64,000 nucleotides of DNA from Chania multitudinisentens RB-25. Its GTDB lineage: Bacteria; Pseudomonadota; Gammaproteobacteria; Enterobacterales; Enterobacteriaceae. The stretch spans positions 3,348,001 to 3,412,000 of the forward strand of contig NZ_CP007044.2 in the NCBI RefSeq assembly GCF_000520015.2, read 5' to 3'. A program made the translations under genes and the position numbers. The notes under the pieces were generated by a model, which ran no database searches, was not told where the DNA came from, and saw only the letters and a list, made by a program, of their open reading frames with translations. Shown here one piece after another: positions 41,935-50,496 of this stretch; position 1 is the first letter of the stretch; every line of letters begins with the position of its first letter.

Positions 41935-42672
41935 ATGTATCCCGTTGATTTACATATGCATACTGTTGCCAGCACTCATGCATACAGCACTCTGCACGAT
42001 TATATTGCAGAGGCGAAGCAAAAAGGTATTACGTTATTTGCCATCACTGACCATGGGCCAGATATGGCTGATGCGCCTCACTACTGGCATTTTATGAATA
42101 TGCGCGTTTGGCCACGTCTGGTGGATGGCGTCGGAATTCTGCGTGGCATTGAAGCCAATATCAAAAATCTGGCTGGCGATATCGATTGTACTGGCCCGAT
42201 GCTGAATGAAATCGATCTGATCATTGCCGGGTTCCATGAGCCAGTATTTGCACCACAAGACAAAGCAGCCCATACGGAAGCGATGATTGCCGCGATGGCG
42301 CAGGGGGATGTGCACATCATCAGCCATCCAGGTAACCCCAAGTATCCCATTGATATTCCTGCGGTGGCCGCTGCGGCGGCGAAGTATCAGGTGGCATTGG
42401 AACTGAATAATTCTTCGTTCACTCACTCGCGCAAGGGCAGTGAGGCTAATTGTCGGGCAGTGGCGGCCGCCGTGCGCGATGCCGGGGGCTGGTTGGCGCT
42501 GGGATCTGATTCACATATTGCTTTCTCTCTCGGTAATTTTGAGCACTGTAAACGCATTATTAACGAAGTGGATTTCCCAGCGGATCGTATCCTGAATGTC
42601 TCTCCGCGCCGCGTGTTGAACTTTCTTGAGCAGCGTGGCAGGCCGGCGATTGCGGAATTAGCCGATCTGTGA
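41935..42672 (+). CDS. ycdX: PHP-domain zinc phosphatase YcdX
   Basis: 245-residue PHP-family hydrolase, same length as E. coli YcdX, with a trinuclear zinc site: DLHMHTVASTHAYST (residues 5-19) gives the HxH ligands, then ITDHGPD, GIEANIKN, IAGFHEP, ISHPGN and GSDSHIAF. It hydrolyses phosphate esters; in E. coli it supports swarming together with YcdY. The 180 bases after ghrA hold no gene and probably a promoter. AAGGAGAAATA precedes ATG 41935. Confidence 0.96.
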   Translation: MYPVDLHMHTVASTHAYSTLHDYIAEAKQKGITLFAITDHGPDMADAPHYWHFMNMRVWPRLVDGVGILRGIEANIKNLAGDIDCTGPMLNEIDLIIAGFHEPVFAPQDKAAHTEAMIAAMAQGDVHIISHPGNPKYPIDIPAVAAAAAKYQVALELNNSSFTHSRKGSEANCRAVAAAVRDAGGWLALGSDSHIAFSLGNFEHCKRIINEVDFPADRILNVSPRRVLNFLEQRGRPAIAELADL

Positions 42673-42713
42673 CATCGTCACGGCAATTTTTCCGTATTGT
42701 ATAGGGCTTGATC

Positions 42714-43292
42714 ATGAATGAGTTTTCCGTTGTCTGCCGGGTGCTGGGTACGCTGTTTTACCGTCAGCCCCAAGATCCGTTGCTGGTGCCATTGTTTGCT
42801 CTGATTAAAGAGGGCAAGCTTCAGCAGCATTGGCCGCTGGAACAGGACGAACTGCTGACACGTTTGCAGCAGCATTGTGATGCTCATTTGCTGGCGGCGG
42901 ATTTCAATGAAATGTTTGTCGGCAGTGAGTGCAGCGTATCGCCATTTCGTTCCACCTATATTGCAGGAAGTAACGAAGCGGAGGTGCGTGTTTTCCTACA
43001 ACAGCGTGGAATGCCCTTGGGCGAAACGCCAGCCGATCATTTCGGTGCATTGTTATTGGCGTCTTCCTGGTTGGAAGATCAATCGCAGGAAGACGAAGTT
43101 CAGGCACAAATCACGTTATTCGATGATTTTCTGTTGCCATGGTGTGGGCGTTTTCTGGGCAAGGTTGAAGCTCATGCAACCAGCGGTTTTTACCGCACTC
43201 TGGCACTGATCGCTCGTGATGCCATTGCGGCAATGCGTGATGAGCTGGCGGAATATGAGCAGGAAGATGCCGGGCCAGATGAAGAAGAGTAA
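42714..43292 (+). CDS. ycdY: TorD-family chaperone YcdY
   Basis: 192-residue all-helical protein of the TorD/DmsD redox-enzyme maturation type (E. coli YcdY 184). The FNEMFVGSECSVSPFRSTYI segment (about 64-83) corresponds to the YxxLF...P-x-ES region of the family, and PADHFGALLLASSWL (about 105-119) to the E(P)DH motif. It activates YcdX in E. coli. The start is ATG 42714; an in-frame TTG at 42708 is weaker. It ends in an acidic tail. A palindrome at 43300-43323 separates it from the converging yceB. Confidence 0.92.
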   Translation: MNEFSVVCRVLGTLFYRQPQDPLLVPLFALIKEGKLQQHWPLEQDELLTRLQQHCDAHLLAADFNEMFVGSECSVSPFRSTYIAGSNEAEVRVFLQQRGMPLGETPADHFGALLLASSWLEDQSQEDEVQAQITLFDDFLLPWCGRFLGKVEAHATSGFYRTLALIARDAIAAMRDELAEYEQEDAGPDEEE

Positions 43293-43299
43293 CAGCAGA

Positions 43300-43323
43300 G
43301 GGCGCAGTATCGATACTGCGCCC
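43300..43323. terminator. 24-base perfect palindrome between ycdY and yceB
   Basis: Arms GGGCGCAGTATC and GATACTGCGCCC meet without spacer between two converging genes, eight bases after the ycdY stop and seven before the yceB end. It would fold into a strong hairpin in either transcript. It lacks a T-run, so it may act with Rho or as a 3' stabiliser. Confidence 0.6.
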
Positions 43324-43330
43324 AAGCCTG

Positions 43331-43894
43331 TTAGTCGGTGAAGGGTATTATCAGTTGACCTGGTTTCACTTCCAATCCTTTCGCCAGTTTGCGCGCCAGC
43401 GCTTCTGTTTTGCTGTTATCCGGGTTCAGTACATAGACCGGTTTCTGATCAAAATAGGCTCTCAGCGATTGGTTCAAATAGGGACTCAGCGCTTTCATTA
43501 CCGTATCCATTTTTTCCGGTTGGACCTGATAATCCACCAGCTCCATTTCTTTCAAAAAGATAGCGCCTTTTTCACGGTCATAAATCGGCTGTGCTTTTAG
43601 AGTAAGCTGAAGATCGGCTGCCTGTGGGCCAAGAATAGAGGTGATATTGACCTTGGCATTGCCAGAAAGCGTCACTTTGCCCGGTTCACTGCGGCCAATC
43701 TGGCTTTGCAACTGGGTTAAAACAATATTGGCATCAACCAGGCCAGGGATACCGATCTGTTTTTGGTAATCGTTATGTTTCTGTAAATAATCATTCACTT
43801 CCTGCTCGCTGACGGTGTATTGAGTCAGTTGGTTGCAACCGGCAAGCACACCGGTAACGATCAGGGCAGCAATCCCCATCAGGATCTTCTTCAT
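43331..43894 (-). CDS. yceB: DUF1439 lipoprotein YceB
   Basis: 187-residue lipoprotein (E. coli YceB 186). A lipoprotein signal peptide ends LAGC (Cys about residue 20). The following DUF1439 domain is a lipid-binding-type fold with KAQPIYDREKGAIFLKEMEL in its centre. The function is unknown. The start at 43894 is set by the lipobox signal; the open frame up to 44056 would precede it with an unrelated sequence. Residue 2 after the Cys is Asn, which permits outer-membrane sorting. Confidence 0.94.
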   Translation of the reverse strand: MKKILMGIAALIVTGVLAGCNQLTQYTVSEQEVNDYLQKHNDYQKQIGIPGLVDANIVLTQLQSQIGRSEPGKVTLSGNAKVNITSILGPQAADLQLTLKAQPIYDREKGAIFLKEMELVDYQVQPEKMDTVMKALSPYLNQSLRAYFDQKPVYVLNPDNSKTEALARKLAKGLEVKPGQLIIPFTD

Positions 43895-44150
43895 TCGTGC
43901 CTCGTAAATTGCCAGCGGCAATTGTAAATAATAAGTTGATTCACCATTATAAGCACCTGATCGCCAGCAAAGAAATGTTTGTTTGCGCGGCAGAGCAGCA
44001 GATGATGTGGCAGCAAGGCGGTGTAGTCTATCAGATAACGCTAAAATGCAGCGCATTCAAGCTTCGGAAAGGCATGCCCAGAAAGTGGCATGCCCGCAGT
44101 TTTACCGAATTGAGGTTCGGTGGGGAGAATATCTGGCCCAGACAAGCAAC

Positions 44151-44798
44151 CTATTGTTCCATATCGAACAGCAGCGGAATATCGCAGCGTTGCGCCATAC
44201 GGTTACGGTAGGCTTCAACGTTGCTCGGCAGTGCCACACCCGCGACGATTGACAGTGAACGCAGCACGGGGAACAGGTGGATATCATCTTCAGAAAGCGT
44301 GCCGTTAACTGCCTCTGGTGACGTGATAAGCGGGGCAAGGTGCTGTAGATCGTCTTCCAACTGAGCAATCAGGTCGGCGCTGTCTGCCAGCAGGGCAGTA
44401 AAATCACCCATCGCTGCCTGTTTTTTATCGGTAAAGTAGCGGCGCGCGCTGTCAGTGGCGAACTCTTCGAAATCGGCATTGGCAAAGCGCGGCAACAGTA
44501 ATTTGTTGCGATAACCGTCAACGTGTTGCAACCAGTTGGCGATCGCCGGGTTGGTTTTGCCGGTCAGGAGAGGAGTTCCGTGATGGTTATCGATGTAATG
44601 CACGATGTCCATACTCTCTGGCATATAGCTTCCGTCGTCTTTTTGCAGGATAGGTGCCATTTTTTTGCCGATCATACTGATGGGTGTGGCTTTGTCATCG
44701 CTGAGCAGAGTGACTAAACGTACTGGCAGATCCTTCAGACCGAAAATCATGCGGGCTTTCACGCAGTATGGACAATGATCATAAATAAACAGTTTCAT
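44151..44798 (-). CDS. grxB: Glutaredoxin 2
   Basis: 215-residue GST-like glutaredoxin, the same length as E. coli Grx2. The N-terminal thioredoxin fold has the active site CPYC at residues 9-12 and APILQKDDGSYMPESMDIVHYID, with the cis-proline and glutathione-binding ES. An all-alpha C-terminal domain follows. It reduces protein-glutathione mixed disulfides. Upstream, 44799-45018 has no gene. Confidence 0.96.
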   Translation of the reverse strand: MKLFIYDHCPYCVKARMIFGLKDLPVRLVTLLSDDKATPISMIGKKMAPILQKDDGSYMPESMDIVHYIDNHHGTPLLTGKTNPAIANWLQHVDGYRNKLLLPRFANADFEEFATDSARRYFTDKKQAAMGDFTALLADSADLIAQLEDDLQHLAPLITSPEAVNGTLSEDDIHLFPVLRSLSIVAGVALPSNVEAYRNRMAQRCDIPLLFDMEQ

Positions 44799-45018
44799 GC
44801 TTGCTCCCGTTATCAGGTTTTAACAGCAATAATTATTGCAACCCAGGCAGGCTGCCGCGCAAAGTTCTTGTTGGATAAAGTATTAGTATGAATTCTTCAC
44901 GCTTGTCTTCACTATATCAGAATAGCAGCCAAGGGCGCTTTAATTGGTTTTAAAGGGGCTGAGTTTCCCCCTATGCTGAGTGTAAACAAACGTGCTCAGG
45001 TAAAAATGCCCATCTGGT

Positions 45019-46224
45019 TCAGCCACCGCGTAACACTGCCGGGGCCGCAGTGCGTGGGTTGAACTGCCAGTACAAGGTAAACAGAGTGATAAAACCTACC
45101 AGCCCCAGCAGGAACCAGGGTAATTCCGGCCTGCCTAGAGCATGGCCGGTATCATACATCCAACCGCCGCCGGTATAGCCTAAAGCGCCGCCCAGAGCCA
45201 ATCCCAGACGGCTAAAGCCCATATAGCTGCCACGAGCCCGAGGGTCGGCTAATGAGGCACTCAGGGTTTCACGCGCTGGTTCGGCAATAATCGAGCCCAG
45301 ATAGAAACAGCAGATCAGGGTAAATACGGCCTGTAGACTGGTTGCCAGCCCTACCGGTATCAGGCTGAGGGTCATCAGCAGTAAACCGGCCATCAGGCGT
45401 TGTTCCAAACGAAAGTGTTTTTCACTCCAGCGCGCCAGTGGGTAAAGCAGTGACAACGACAGCGCTGCCTCAATGGCATACATCCATTTCACCGCTGCCG
45501 GTGAACCGGCAATTTCATTCACGATGATGGGTAACATCAGCATAACCTGCACCGACAGCATGTAATAACCGGTCAAGGTCAGCACATAGGTCAGGAAACG
45601 ACGGTCGCGCAAGACCCGCATCATGCCTTCTTTCATTGGGGTACGAACGGTGGAGATACGATAAGCGGGCAGCAACCAGGCATTACAACCGGCGGCCAGC
45701 ACGAAAATCGCCGCGCCCACCCAGCAAACAAAATGGAAATCGTATTGCAGCAACCAACTGCCGATCAGGGCGCCAACCACGGCTCCGGCGCTGTCTTGCA
45801 TCATCAGCAGGGAATAGAAGCGGCTACGCTCATGCGGGCGAGTCAATTTGATCACCAGAGCGGTACGTGGCGGATCGAACAGCGTGCCACCAAGAGCCGA
45901 AAGCGCGCAGGAAAACCACAACAGCCAAGGTTGGTCTGCCATGGCCATGGCGGCAAAACCGGCAGCGCGTAGCAGCATACCGGTGACAATCATCGGTTTG
46001 GCACCAAAGCGATCGGCAATGGCGCCGCCAAAGATCCCTAACCCTTGTTGGATCAGTTGGCGTAGCCCCAGCGCGATCCCCACCACCAAAGCCGCCCAGC
46101 CGAGCTGGTCGACAAAACGGATAGAAATCAGTGGGAAAACCACAAAAAAGCCTAAAACCACTAACAGGTTATCAAGTAATAAAAAATACTTACCCAAGCT
46201 CCGAGCTTGCGACACCAAAGACAT
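45019..46224 (-). CDS. mdtH: MFS multidrug efflux protein MdtH
   Basis: 401-residue 12-helix drug transporter (E. coli MdtH 402). GAIADRFGAKP (about 62-72) is the loop 2-3 motif and the whole sequence follows MdtH, beginning MSLVSQARSLGKYFLLLDN. In E. coli it gives resistance to norfloxacin and enoxacin. It is divergent to rimJ across about 350 bases. Confidence 0.95.
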   Translation of the reverse strand: MSLVSQARSLGKYFLLLDNLLVVLGFFVVFPLISIRFVDQLGWAALVVGIALGLRQLIQQGLGIFGGAIADRFGAKPMIVTGMLLRAAGFAAMAMADQPWLLWFSCALSALGGTLFDPPRTALVIKLTRPHERSRFYSLLMMQDSAGAVVGALIGSWLLQYDFHFVCWVGAAIFVLAAGCNAWLLPAYRISTVRTPMKEGMMRVLRDRRFLTYVLTLTGYYMLSVQVMLMLPIIVNEIAGSPAAVKWMYAIEAALSLSLLYPLARWSEKHFRLEQRLMAGLLLMTLSLIPVGLATSLQAVFTLICCFYLGSIIAEPARETLSASLADPRARGSYMGFSRLGLALGGALGYTGGGWMYDTGHALGRPELPWFLLGLVGFITLFTLYWQFNPRTAAPAVLRGG

Positions 46225-46570
46225 GCTTCACCACGAGCAAAGTTAGAAAGAGAGAACTGTCATGCGTTTATTCTCCTATTCTCCGCTCAATACGAGCAAG
46301 CCGATAGAGGGGGAATAGATAATATTTTTTCATCGTCAATATGTTACGCAAGTGGCAAAACTGGCCCAAAATGCAGTCAAAATGGCTGATTGCCTATTTA
46401 CTGAACGGTGGATGTTTTACCTGTGGGGCTGGGTACGGTTATATTGAACAAGGAAATGCCGTTCTGTGCTGGTGGTTGGCAATGAATCGCTCCGGCGGTT
46501 AAACGGCAATAATTCGGGTGTTCACCCAATCAATACTTCTTATCGAACCGTTCTGATAGCGGGGGAAATG
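46225..46570. other. Divergent mdtH-rimJ intergenic region
   Basis: 346 bases with no credible gene. The frame running into rimJ from 46466 is an upstream extension without similarity to the family. The region should hold both promoters; I identify no clear operator. Confidence 0.5.
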
Positions 46571-47155
46571 ATGTTTGGCTATCGCTCTGCATCACCAAAA
46601 GTACAGCTCACCACCGATCGGTTGAGCGTCCGCCTTGTTCATGAGCGGGATGACTATCGCCTGGCTGAATACTATGCGGCAAACCGTGCGTTTCTTAAAC
46701 CCTGGGAACCGCTGCGGGACGAAAGCCATTGCTACCCTTCGGGTTGGCAGGTGCGCTTGAATATGATCATGGAAATGCAAAAGCAGGGCACTGCCTACTA
46801 TTTTATCCTGCTCGATCCTGATGAACATGAAGTCCGTGGCGTTGCCAATTTCAGCAATGTGCTGCGTGGTTCATTTCACGCCTGTTTTCTGGGGTATTCC
46901 TTGGGGGAAAAGTGGCAGGGGCAAGGGCTGATGTATGAAGCGTTGCAGTCTGCCATTCGCTATATGCAGCGCCAGCAGCGAATGCATCGCATCATGGCCA
47001 ACTATATGCCGCATAACCAGCGCAGTGGGGCGTTGCTTACCCGGCTCGGTTTTGAACGAGAAGGTTATGCCAAAGATTATCTGTTGATCGATGGGCAATG
47101 GCAGGATCACGTTCTTACCGCATTAACCAATAAAGAATGGCTACCGCCACGCTGA
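46571..47155 (+). CDS. rimJ: Ribosomal protein S5 N-alpha-acetyltransferase
   Basis: 194-residue GNAT acetyltransferase, exactly the length of E. coli RimJ, which acetylates the N-terminal Ala of S5. It begins MFGYRSASPKVQLTTDRLSVRL. GYSLGEKWQGQGLMYEAL (about 113-130) is the acetyl-CoA loop, and YMPHNQRSGALLTRLGFEREGYAKDYLL closely matches E. coli. Start ATG 46571 or the adjacent ATG 46568; GGGGGAA lies upstream. Confidence 0.97.
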   Translation: MFGYRSASPKVQLTTDRLSVRLVHERDDYRLAEYYAANRAFLKPWEPLRDESHCYPSGWQVRLNMIMEMQKQGTAYYFILLDPDEHEVRGVANFSNVLRGSFHACFLGYSLGEKWQGQGLMYEALQSAIRYMQRQQRMHRIMANYMPHNQRSGALLTRLGFEREGYAKDYLLIDGQWQDHVLTALTNKEWLPPR

Positions 47156-47163
47156 GGCTACAA

Positions 47164-47799
47164 ATGAAATATGAATTGAATGCTAAAGAAGCCCGAGTGA
47201 TGGGGTGCCTGTTGGAAAAACAGGTCACGACGCCCGATCAGTATCCGCTTTCCCTGAACGCCATCACCTTGGCTTGCAACCAAAAAACCAACCGCGAGCC
47301 AGTAATGGATCTGTCGGAAAGTGAGGTTCAGCAGATACTGGATTTGTTGCTGAGAAAACACTTTCTCCGCACTTTGAGTGGTTTTGGTAACCGAGTGGTG
47401 AAATATGAGCATCGTTTCTGCAATTCTGAATTTGGCCAACTGAAACTGTCACCGGCGGAACTGGCGGTGATTACCACTCTGTTGCTGCGTGGGGCGCAAA
47501 CGCCAGGTGAACTGCGCACCCGCACCAATCGTATGCATGAGTTCAGCGACGTCAGTGAGGTGGAAGAAATCTTACAGCAGTTGACCGTGCGTGAAGATGG
47601 CCCGTTTGTCGTGCGTTTGTCACGTGAACCCGGCAAGCGTGAAAGCCGCTTTATGCATTTGTTCAGCGGCCAGATTGATCCCGCTCCTGCTGAGGTGGAA
47701 CCTGTGGTCGATGGCTCACTGAGTGAGCGGGTGGCGCAATTGGAAGTGGATGTTGCTGTGTTGAAGCAGCAATTAGCGCAGCTGTTGGCACGGGGGTAG
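47164..47799 (+). CDS. yceH: DUF480 family protein YceH
   Basis: 211-residue protein of two winged-helix-like repeats: LNAKEARVMGCLLEKQVTTPDQYPLSLNAIT at the start, and LSPAELAVITTLLLRGAQTPGELRTR in the second half. A C-terminal coiled-coil-like SLSERVAQLEVDVAVLKQQLAQLL follows. The function is unknown. Start ATG 47164 is eight bases after rimJ; an in-frame start at 47137 lies inside rimJ. It is followed one base later by yceM. Confidence 0.95.
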   Translation: MKYELNAKEARVMGCLLEKQVTTPDQYPLSLNAITLACNQKTNREPVMDLSESEVQQILDLLLRKHFLRTLSGFGNRVVKYEHRFCNSEFGQLKLSPAELAVITTLLLRGAQTPGELRTRTNRMHEFSDVSEVEEILQQLTVREDGPFVVRLSREPGKRESRFMHLFSGQIDPAPAEVEPVVDGSLSERVAQLEVDVAVLKQQLAQLLARG

Positions 47800-47800
47800 C

Positions 47801-48727
47801 ATGAGTCAATTACGAATCGGCGTGGTTGGGTTGGGGGGCATTGCGCAAAAAGCCTATCTGCCGATCCTCAGCCACGCGGTGGATTGGCAACTGGTGGGTG
47901 GTTTTTCGCCAAACCAGCAAAAAGCGCAGCCAATATGCGCGAGCTATCGCATGGCCTGTTTTTCACGGCTGGATAGCTTGGCACAACAATGTGATGCGGT
48001 GTTTGTGCACAGCAGCACCGCCAGCCATTTTTCGGTGGTGACGGAACTGCTTGAGCGTGGTGTGCATGTTTATGTGGATAAACCGCTGGCAGAAACGCTG
48101 GAGCAGGCAGAACAGTTGATTACGCTGGCGGACAAACGCGGTAAAGCGCTGATGGTTGGTTTTAACCGGCGTTTTGCGCCGCTGTATTGCCAACTGAAAC
48201 AGCAGATGCATCAGCCTGCGTCAATCCGTATGGACAAACACCGTGCAGACAGCGTTGGGCCAAACGATTTGCGTTTTACCTTGCTGGATGATTATCTGCA
48301 CGTGGTGGATACGGCGCTGTGGCTGAGTGGCGGCCAGGGAGCGCTGTTGAATGGTAGCCTGCGCGTTAATAAAGCGGGAGAAATGCTTTATGCTGAGCAT
48401 CATTTTGCCTGTGGAGAGACGCAGGTGACCACCAGTATGCATCGGCGTGCGGGGAGCCAGCGTGAGAGCATACAGGCAGTGAGCGACGGAGCCGTTTATC
48501 AGGTGAATGATATGCGGCAATGGCTGCGTGAAGATCGCTTGGGCGTGGTTGAGCAACCGGCGGCGGGTTGGCAAAGTACGCTGGAGCAGCGTGGTTTTAG
48601 CGGTGCGGTGCAGCATTTTATTCAATCCGTCAGCCATCAAACCGCACCAGAAACGGGCGGTGAGCAGGCGATCTATGCGCAACGGCTGATCGAGAAGATG
48701 CTGCGTGATGCCGATAATCCTGTGTAA
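47801..48727 (+). CDS. yceM: Gfo/Idh/MocA-family oxidoreductase YceM
   Basis: 308-residue putative NAD(P)-dependent oxidoreductase (E. coli YceM/MviM 307). RIGVVGLGGIAQKAYLPIL (about 5-23) is the Rossmann motif, VYVDKPLAETLEQAEQL (about 90-106) has the EKP-type catalytic lysine region, and a C-terminal MocA-like domain follows. The physiological substrate is unknown. It precedes murJ, as in E. coli; 161 bases separate them. Confidence 0.95.
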   Translation: MSQLRIGVVGLGGIAQKAYLPILSHAVDWQLVGGFSPNQQKAQPICASYRMACFSRLDSLAQQCDAVFVHSSTASHFSVVTELLERGVHVYVDKPLAETLEQAEQLITLADKRGKALMVGFNRRFAPLYCQLKQQMHQPASIRMDKHRADSVGPNDLRFTLLDDYLHVVDTALWLSGGQGALLNGSLRVNKAGEMLYAEHHFACGETQVTTSMHRRAGSQRESIQAVSDGAVYQVNDMRQWLREDRLGVVEQPAAGWQSTLEQRGFSGAVQHFIQSVSHQTAPETGGEQAIYAQRLIEKMLRDADNPV

Positions 48728-48888
48728 CATCTGGCGGTAGCTATTTTATTGCGGATACGTAGACTGTCTCCAACGGATTTGGCGTTGCCGCTGAATGGTA
48801 GCGCCAAGTAAAAAGGGATATCGCTATTCAACCGACGCCTGCTGTTGCAGGCGTTGATATTTACACGTCGTACTCATCAGAAAATAAC

Positions 48889-50424
48889 ATGAATCTACTA
48901 AAATCACTGGCCGCCGTTAGTTCGATGACCCTATTTTCACGAGTGCTGGGTTTTGCGCGAGACGCCATCGTGGCGCGCGTTTTTGGGGCTGGGATGGCCA
49001 CGGATGCCTTCTTTGTGGCGTTCAAATTGCCTAACCTGCTGCGGCGCATTTTCGCTGAAGGGGCTTTTTCTCAAGCATTTGTTCCTATTTTAGCGGAGTA
49101 CAAAAGCCAGCAAGGGGAGGAAGCAACCCGCACGTTTATCGCCTATGTTTCCGGTTTGTTGACGCTGGTATTGGCCGTAGTGACCGTGCTTGGGATGCTG
49201 GCTGCGCCATGGGTGATCTACATCACTGCGCCGGGGTTCACCGATACGCCGGATAAGTTTGCCCTGACCTCATCGCTATTGCGTATCACTTTCCCTTATA
49301 TTTTGCTGATCTCGTTGGCTTCTCTGGTAGGGGCGATCCTCAACACCTGGAACCGTTTTTCCATTCCGGCGTTTGCGCCGACCTTGCTGAACATCAGCAT
49401 GATCGGTTTTGCGTTGTTTGCGGCTCCCTATTTCCACCCGCCGGTGTTGGCGCTGGCTTGGGCGGTAGTGGTTGGTGGGGTATTACAACTGGGGTATCAG
49501 TTACCGCACCTTAAAAAGATCGGCATGTTGGTGCTGCCGCGCCTGAAGCTGGGAGATGCAGGGGTGTGGCGGGTGATGCGCCTGATGGGGCCAGCGATCC
49601 TGGGGGTGTCTGTCAGCCAGATTTCATTGATTATCAATACTATTTTTGCTTCGTTTCTGGTGTCTGGTTCGGTTTCCTGGATGTACTATGCCGACCGCCT
49701 GATGGAGTTCCCTTCTGGCGTGCTGGGCGTAGCGTTAGGGACGATTCTGTTGCCATCGTTAGCAAAAAGTTTTTCCAGCGGTAACCACGATGAATATAAC
49801 CGCCTGATGGATTGGGGTTTGCGTTTGTGTTTTGTCTTGGCTTTACCGAGTGCGATTGCTCTGGGCATTCTGGCCAAACCCTTGATCGTTTCATTGTTCC
49901 AGTATGGTAAATTCACCGCGCTGGATACGCTGATGACCCAGCGTGCGCTGGTGGCCTATGCCGTTGGTCTGGTGGGGTTGATCGTGGTGAAAGTGTTGGC
50001 GCCGGGCTTTTATTCGCGGCAGGACATCAAAACGCCGGTCAAGATTGCCATTATTACCTTGATCACAACGCAGTTGATGAACCTGGCGTTTATCGGGCCG
50101 CTGAAACATGCTGGGTTGGCATTGTCGATTGGGTTGGCTGCCTGTCTGAACGCCTCATTGCTGTATTGGCAACTGCGTAAGCAGAAGATCTTCCAGCCAC
50201 AGCCGGGCTGGGCGATGTTCCTGATGAAGCTGGTGATTGCGGTGTTGGTGATGTCTGCGGTTTTGCTGGGCATTTTATGGCTGATGCCCGCCTGGGATCA
50301 GGGCAATATGTTGGCTCGGCTGTTACGGTTGGCGGTGGTGGTGGCCGCTGGCGGGGGGAGTTATTTTGTAGTGTTGGGCGCGTTGGGCTTCCGGCCGCGT
50401 GATTTTGCCCGCCGGGTTGCGTGA
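48889..50424 (+). CDS. murJ: Lipid II flippase MurJ
   Basis: 511-residue essential flippase moving lipid II across the inner membrane for peptidoglycan synthesis (E. coli 511). It has about 14 transmembrane helices of the MOP superfamily. MNLLKSLAAVSSMTLFSRVLGFARDAIVARVFGAG matches E. coli nearly residue for residue and includes the essential arginines of the central cavity (R18, R24). A strong bidirectional terminator follows. Confidence 0.98.
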   Translation: MNLLKSLAAVSSMTLFSRVLGFARDAIVARVFGAGMATDAFFVAFKLPNLLRRIFAEGAFSQAFVPILAEYKSQQGEEATRTFIAYVSGLLTLVLAVVTVLGMLAAPWVIYITAPGFTDTPDKFALTSSLLRITFPYILLISLASLVGAILNTWNRFSIPAFAPTLLNISMIGFALFAAPYFHPPVLALAWAVVVGGVLQLGYQLPHLKKIGMLVLPRLKLGDAGVWRVMRLMGPAILGVSVSQISLIINTIFASFLVSGSVSWMYYADRLMEFPSGVLGVALGTILLPSLAKSFSSGNHDEYNRLMDWGLRLCFVLALPSAIALGILAKPLIVSLFQYGKFTALDTLMTQRALVAYAVGLVGLIVVKVLAPGFYSRQDIKTPVKIAIITLITTQLMNLAFIGPLKHAGLALSIGLAACLNASLLYWQLRKQKIFQPQPGWAMFLMKLVIAVLVMSAVLLGILWLMPAWDQGNMLARLLRLAVVVAAGGGSYFVVLGALGFRPRDFARRVA

Positions 50425-50447
50425 GACGTTGAGTTTGTGTGCTAATG

Positions 50448-50477
50448 AAAAAGGTCGCTAACAAACGCGACCTTTTT
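50448..50477. terminator. Bidirectional terminator between murJ and argS
   Basis: Perfect arms AAAAAGGTCGC and GCGACCTTTTT around an eight-base loop; the A-run and T-run give a terminator in both directions for the two converging genes. Confidence 0.93.
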
Positions 50478-50496
50478 GGCATTTCCCTTCTGGGGA

